Source: Chrysopilus asiliformis (lineage: Eukaryota; Arthropoda; Insecta; Diptera; Rhagionidae). From it: 64,000 nt of DNA. Under the pieces are notes generated by a model. It was given only the letters and a program-made list of their open reading frames with translations. It ran no database searches and was not told the DNA's origin. The first letter of the stretch is position 1, and each line of letters opens with the position of its first letter. The stretch lies in NCBI GenBank assembly GCA_964034945.1, contig OZ035962.1, forward strand, positions 22,539,530 to 22,603,529, in the 5' to 3' direction. Positions 59,578 to 64,000 of this stretch are shown piece after piece. Made by a program: the position numbers and the translations under genes.

Positions 59578-59884
59578 ATGTCATGTTATTTGGATATTTT
59601 CCCTTGGTATTGATAGTAATTTTACCAATTTACACCATTGTTAGATATTAACAAATTTCCATTAAAACTATTAGCAAAATTGGTCAGTTTTTAGAGTGCG
59701 TCAAAGTACCAATGCGTTGCTGAGCCGGAATATATAACTATCTAATTTTGAACGATTACAGTGTAATACCGATAGGGAATGTTTTCATAATAATTGATGT
59801 GCTCTGAATTTTGGATTTTTGGATTTCGCATGTGTACGACAAACCAGAATCATTGGAAACAACTATAATTTTTTCCCCTTATGA
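59578..59884 (+). pseudogene. Decayed ICK peptide copy 3
   Basis: A diverged signal exon begins at 59578, but stop codons interrupt it after about 11 codons. A second block near 59694 aligns with exon 2, and a third after TTACAG at 59761 aligns with exon 3. The third keeps Cys-rich spacing but has an in-frame TGA in the region of the CC pair. No TATA box precedes it. Order and spacing show it was once a full member of the array. Confidence 0.75.
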
Positions 59885-60297
59885 AACAAATTGTTTAAAA
59901 ACTATAAGTGTCCTTAATATGACACTGAATTTAATTTTAAACAAAAAAAAACTGTTTAAACGTGTTTAGTTTTCAACCTTTGTTGTCGTGACTCTGGAGG
60001 CGGGAAATTTTCTTGTTTAAGGCATCTTTTGAAGAATCAACATCTGCAAACGCGAAACACCCAAAAAAGAATTTTTTATCATCCTATAAGACTTCATTTT
60101 TCTCTATTGTAAAATGCAACATTCTTCACTCAAAATTCATCATTAAAGCGTGTTACATCTATTGGAATGAATTCAGTAAAAAAATTTAATTTATGGTAAA
60201 TTTAAATTAGTAAATTTTATTCAACAATGTTGTGCATAGTATATATACATGAAAATCACACTATTTGTTAATTTAAGTCAGAAACATTATAAATAAT
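59885..60297. other. Intergenic sequence
   Basis: AT-rich gap between ICK pseudogene 3 and the 3' end of ICMT; nothing recognised. Confidence 0.5.
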
Positions 60298-61461
60298 TTA
60301 ATGGTCACTTTGGTGTTGGTACCCCTTGATAAAGGGTAGACCAGTGGGAACTTTCTGCTGATACTCGTAATACTCTTCGCCAAAGAAATTTAGTAATGTA
60401 ATCTCTTCTAGAAATATTCTATCTTTAAAGAATTTCCAGCTAACTGATGAGTACATCACAATGCAAAATGGATTAAAAAGTAGAAGCTGAAAGAGTTTAA
60501 TTTAATTTTTGAAAATTTTCTTAACGGAGAACATGTGAAAGCCTCACTTGAGTGCCAATTGACCACAGAAACCATCCAGCATAGGATGGATGACGCATAA
60601 AACTGTAAACTCCACAAGTGACTAACGTGTGGTCTGCCGCTTTTTCGAATTGAACCTAGAATAAATTGTAAAGTTATTCTGGGTTACCTACAATAATTTT
60701 TTGTCTGCTAGGTCAAAAATTTTGATTTAATCTTTTATTTTTCAACGTGGCAAATTTGATATATCAAATGACTTAACTCACCAAATGATTAAAATTCGTA
60801 CTGGCTGTAATCATAGCCAATTTCCGTAAGACCTCCCCAAAGACACAGAGTGTGAATCCAATGATCCAGAATATAAAGTACGTCTTAATATCTAAAAGCA
60901 AAAAAAATTAAGATCTCTGACTTCTTGTAGTACCAATAATAACTCCTACTAGGGTACAACCATGCCTCCACGATAAACTCCACCCAACTGAGTGCAGCAG
61001 CGACCGCATAGTGCACGGAATGATTAAGGATAAAGGAATCAATGCCAAGGGTTTTGGGATTACACCACGCAATGGCCAGGAATTCGCTGTAATGGAAGAA
61101 CGAAAGCACAGCAGCGTAAAGGCCAAAGGGTTTCCAGGAAGTTGGCGAATTAGTTGTGATCAACACACCACCGGCAAAGATAAATCCCAGAAAGGATGCT
61201 CGAATAGCAATCTGCAAAAGGATAGAAATATAAATTCTTCACAGTACAATAAATTACGAATATTACCTGGTAGTCATTCCCCTTCAGACCGAACCGCAGC
61301 AGAAGGTTCAGCAAGACGTAGTAGAACAGGGGGCCCCAGAAGAGCGCCTGTTTGAAATTGGGAACAAAATCGAAGAATAGCTGCGGTATCGAGAGCGATA
61401 ATATTAAAATAACCGTCCCTAGAAAACAATACAAACTGAGTTTTCCTTCGTAGCACAACAT
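60298..61461 (-). CDS. ste14: Protein-S-isoprenylcysteine O-methyltransferase (ICMT)
   Basis: Five exons: 61267-61461, 60950-61211, 60782-60891, 60548-60655, 60298-60486; 864 nt, 287 aa. An ER membrane enzyme that methylates the C-terminal prenylcysteine of CAAX proteins such as Ras, Rho, G-gamma and lamins, using S-adenosylmethionine. Several transmembrane helices are in exons 1-3. The conserved ICMT block includes FFHYSEF, NHSVHYAVAAALSWVE, and the SAM-binding RHPSYAGWFLWSIGTQ (RHPSY at 210-214). EE at 252-253 and FGEEYYEYQQKVPTGLPFI at the C-terminus follow. The length matches human ICMT. Exon 2 ends in phase 1 at A-GTAGGA and joins as ...LYPNIKTYF. It sits inside the ICK array on the opposite strand, so duplication or translocation placed ICK copies on both sides. 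Confidence 0.96.
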
Positions 61462-62690
61462 TTACGCGGAGTTTTCCAATATGTTTCGCAACAACAAATT
61501 ACTGTTCTGCGTTTTTTAAATAAGTTGTTAAATAGTTTGGCCTGCTAGATTATAGCCAAATCAAAAAGCCGACATGCTGACATAATATTTACAAAATCGA
61601 ACTGCAAAATTTACGATACGTAAATATGACAGTTAAATGACAGCCTACATATTTTGTTAAGGCGTAATTTAGACGATCAATGAAACTGGGCAACTTTTCG
61701 TTTCTTTCCTAGACAACAAATAAATAAAATTATTATAGCGATGGAGCGGAATTTATCTGGAGGCTGAAAATTTTGCCCTCGTGCTTTCAAAAATTTGGTT
61801 CTGGTTTTTGTTCCTCAAAATTTCAATGGCCACCAATGGTTTTTGGTTTTCTATCGAAAATAGTAAATTAGAGCTTTTAATAATAAGAACTTTTCAATCT
61901 CACAAATTTAATGTAATTAAATAGTGGTGTGTCGGTTAATTCAAATTTTTAGAAAACATTGCAAGAATCTGAAAGTAAATTTTAAAGAAATATTTTTTCA
62001 CATTGGTTATTTCCGGTTATCGGAATTTAACTTACTATTGGTTGGTTAATCGTATTAAACTTCTGCGAAAAATTTCACGCCTTCAAAGTAGTTTGAAAGA
62101 AATCTTATATACCGCTTTAACCTGCTGCCTACAGGTAACCATTTTTGTATGATAAATTAATGAAACTCACTGGGTTGGCTCCTTAGAACTCAAATAACAT
62201 TAACATAAAAAATTGATTTTTTTACAACTGTACATATTTAGCAAATACTCAAAAATAAAGTATTCGAAAACAACTGCATTTAGCAAAAGATCAATTTAGT
62301 GGATGACGTATTAATTTAACTGTGGCAAATGTTTGCGCCAATATAAGTTTATCCCATAATTTTTTTATGTACACTAGAAGGTAGTGGAACCGACACGAAA
62401 GTTCAAATAAAAAGTTTTAGGTAAAATTTGAAGGTCAACGTTTTGTATAAACAAAATAGGTTTTTTCTAAATATTTGAACAAAACATTTTTTATATTACG
62501 ATATTTAAAAAAAAACCTACAATTTGAACAACTGAATATTTTCCGTTGACATATCATTAATGCAATTTTAACACTTGTAACAACAAATATGAAAAGTCAA
62601 TTTACCTATTAGGAGCTTCATTAATTTATTGAAACAATTGGATTAAATTTCGATGATGTTAGCTTCGAAAAAAAATGGTTTTCTTTTGGC
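61462..62690. other. Intergenic sequence upstream of ICMT and ICK peptide 4
   Basis: AT-rich, no gene or repeat boundary supported. Confidence 0.5.
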
Positions 62691-62693
62691 TAA

Positions 62694-62727
62694 TATAAAA
62701 ACCTAAATTTGGAAAAAAAGCTCAGTT
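62694..62727 (+). promoter_or_regulatory. TATA box and initiator of ICK peptide 4
   Basis: TATAAAAA at 62694-62701 and TCAGTT at 62722-62727, with the initiator A 30 bases after the TATA start; same layout as peptide 1. Confidence 0.85.
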
Positions 62728-62773
62728 TAAATTCATTTTTTGTTGAAAACATATTCAATTTGATTATTCTAAA

Positions 62774-63024
62774 ATGGCAGGTTACTTGGAAATCTGTTCT
62801 TTGATGCTAATTTTAGTTTTAGCATTTTGCACCATGATTAGGAGTCAAAAGATCATGATCCCAGAATGCGCAAAGATGGGCGAGAAGGTGAGTTATATTA
62901 TAGCGATCAATGAATAAAAATATAAATAAATTTGTTGTTTCAGTGTGATAGGATTACTGAGTGTTGTGACGATGTTAGATGTTCTCGAGAAATTAAAAGT
63001 CTTGATTATTTCTGTGCTGAGTGA
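62774..63024 (+). CDS. ICK secreted peptide 4, first intron absent
   Basis: Two exons: 62774-62887 and 62944-63024; 195 nt, 64 aa. Signal peptide MAGYLEICSLMLILVLAFC, then a short insert IRSQKIMIPE, then C-x6-C-x5-CC-x4-C-x10-C. The intron before the second Cys is kept, but the one after the signal exon is missing. The sequence after its ATG (ATTAGGAGTCAAAAG) resembles the start of that intron in peptide 2 (GTTAGTTACCAAAAA), with the donor GT changed to AT. The product keeps all six Cys. AATAAA follows near 63069. Confidence 0.83.
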
Positions 63025-63069
63025 AACAGTATATTCATTTATTTACCCTGAATTGTCAAAGATTTTAAT

Positions 63070-63595
63070 AAATAAAAAATATGTCAAAATACAAGTATTT
63101 TATACATCTTTTTGAGAGCTGTGGTAAATTACTTTAAAAAAATCAGTTAATACAATATTTTATACAAAACTAACATTATTTTTAAGCTATAGTGTAGTTT
63201 TTAAGTTTTTTATAAGACAACGAATTTTCAATATATTTTTTCTCCTTTTCTACAAGTGTAAAAATAAATCAATATTTCCTTTTTTCAACTTTGGAGTAAA
63301 AAAATTAATAAAAGCGTCCAAATTTTAAACTGATAAAAACTCGTAAATGGTTTTTGATTAAAAATAGAATAATAAAAGAATTTAAAATGTTCCGAAAGAG
63401 GTGACTTTTGTAGTCCACTTTTCCAATACGACAACCCACTTTTCCCTAAAACGAGCACACTGGATTCGCCACAGCGAAATCAGTTTGATCAGTTTTTCTG
63501 TGAGCACGTTGCCGTCTTCACGTTGCCGGTTTTCGTCTTCAGATAATTTCTGGATAAAAAGTTTCATTCCAACACTAATAACACAATAAACATAA
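63070..63595. other. Intergenic region and Hsp10 promoter/leader
   Basis: 63400-63590 is GC-richer and lies directly before the Hsp10 ATG, as expected for its 5' UTR and promoter. Frames on both strands here (63382-63567 minus, 63401-63589 plus) overlap each other and neither is recognised. Confidence 0.45.
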
Positions 63596-64000
63596 ATGGT
63601 AAGCGGAATTACATTTAATTTATGAAAAACTTGCGTTTACATTTGAGAGGAGTCGCATTTTCTTGGATGCTGGGGAACATTCTGGAACTTGGCGATGGTT
63701 CTTTCCTGTTGAAATTCTAATTTGAATGATGAAATTTCCCTTTGTCCCGCAGGCAGCACTAGGAAGAAGACTAATCCCACTCCTGGACAGAGTCCTAATT
63801 CAACGTGCGGAAGCTGTTACCACGACGAAAGGGGGAATCGTTATCCCGGAAAAAGCACAGGCCAAAGTCCTTCGTGGAACAGTAGTCGCTGTTGGCCCCG
63901 GCGCGTACAATTCTGTGAGCTTCTAGACCCGGTTTTTTTTAATTTACCACTAAATAATGGCTCAAATCTATGATTTCAGAAAGGCGAGCGAGTTCCAGTT
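63596..64000 (+). CDS. Hsp10: Mitochondrial 10 kDa chaperonin Hsp10 (GroES/Cpn10), partial
   Basis: Exon 1 is just the ATG codon (63596-63598, donor GTAAGC). Exon 2 is 63753-63914. Exon 3 begins at 63980 and is cut by the window end. All junctions are phase 0. The read part contains RLIPLLDRVLIQRAEAVTTT, KGGIVIPEKAQAKVLRGTVV, AVGPGAYNS and KGERVPV. This is the Cpn10 beta barrel with the GGIVIPE mobile loop that docks on Hsp60 to close the folding chamber in the mitochondrial matrix. About 62 of the usual ~103 residues are inside the window. The single-codon first exon is assigned because the ATG sits next to a good donor and the family starts M-A-x. Confidence 0.95.

Noticed and set aside
63382..63567. 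61-codon minus-strand frame close to the Hsp10 ATG
   Set aside because: Only about 28 bases separate it from the Hsp10 ATG, it overlaps a plus-strand frame, and it has no recognisable domain. Hsp10 leader or promoter is the simpler reading.
1..64000. CRISPR arrays, operons, riboswitches, bacterial-type features
   Set aside because: The window is eukaryotic with spliced genes; no regularly spaced direct repeats of that kind were seen.

Overview
The window reads as nuclear DNA of an insect, most likely a dipteran and possibly a nematoceran. It is AT-rich, has many 50-70 bp GT-AG introns, TATA + TCAGT initiator promoters, and a Tc1/mariner element of the DD37E type (ITmD37E, first known from mosquitoes). 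The visual G-beta exons match the Drosophila Gbeta76C family almost residue for residue. No species call is made. All gene models below were spliced by hand: phases were checked across every junction, and the summed exon lengths are divisible by three wherever a complete model is claimed.

Layout. 0-11.6 kb: gene-poor sequence with a hAT element (7705-8889, perfect 8-bp target duplication) that carries the remains of a piggyBac-like transposase tail. 11.7-15.6 kb (minus): a secreted proprotein with an acidic pro-region, an RPKR processing site and a Gly/Tyr/His-rich tail; its 3.3-kb intron holds a complete 1.3-kb DD37E element and a 100-bp pogo-like MITE. 18.3-20.8 kb: a repeat block with a GACA/GACG satellite, a 386-bp near-perfect foldback and a 313-bp MITE. 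25.7-28.9 kb: two paralogous glycine-rich secreted proteins with SQSFNQ repeats, an RVAR processing-like site and matching core promoters. 31.2-34.9 kb: a compact 599-aa separase (13 exons). 35.2-40.0 kb (minus, convergent with separase): Gbeta76C, 345 aa, 7 exons. 41.7 kb: a small secreted peptide gene. 42.4-55.6 kb: procollagen-lysine hydroxylase (Plod), 720 aa, 15 exons; its 8.4-kb ninth intron contains two single-Ig secreted protein genes (OIG-4-like) on the opposite strand plus nested MITEs. 57.2-63.0 kb: a birth-and-death array of inhibitor-cystine-knot (ICK) secreted peptides (three intact, one pseudogene), interrupted by the prenylcysteine methyltransferase ste14/ICMT (minus). 63.6 kb to the end: mitochondrial Hsp10, cut by the window edge.

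The conserved housekeeping genes (separase, G-beta, Plod, ICMT, Hsp10) form no operon and share no pathway. They alternate with small, fast-evolving secreted peptide families (Gly-rich and ICK) that are the likely lineage-specific content. The most interesting material is the ICK array (one member with a cationic Trp-rich tail, one whose first intron appears to have become coding), the Gly-rich proproteins, and the pair of nested Ig genes that differ by two introns.
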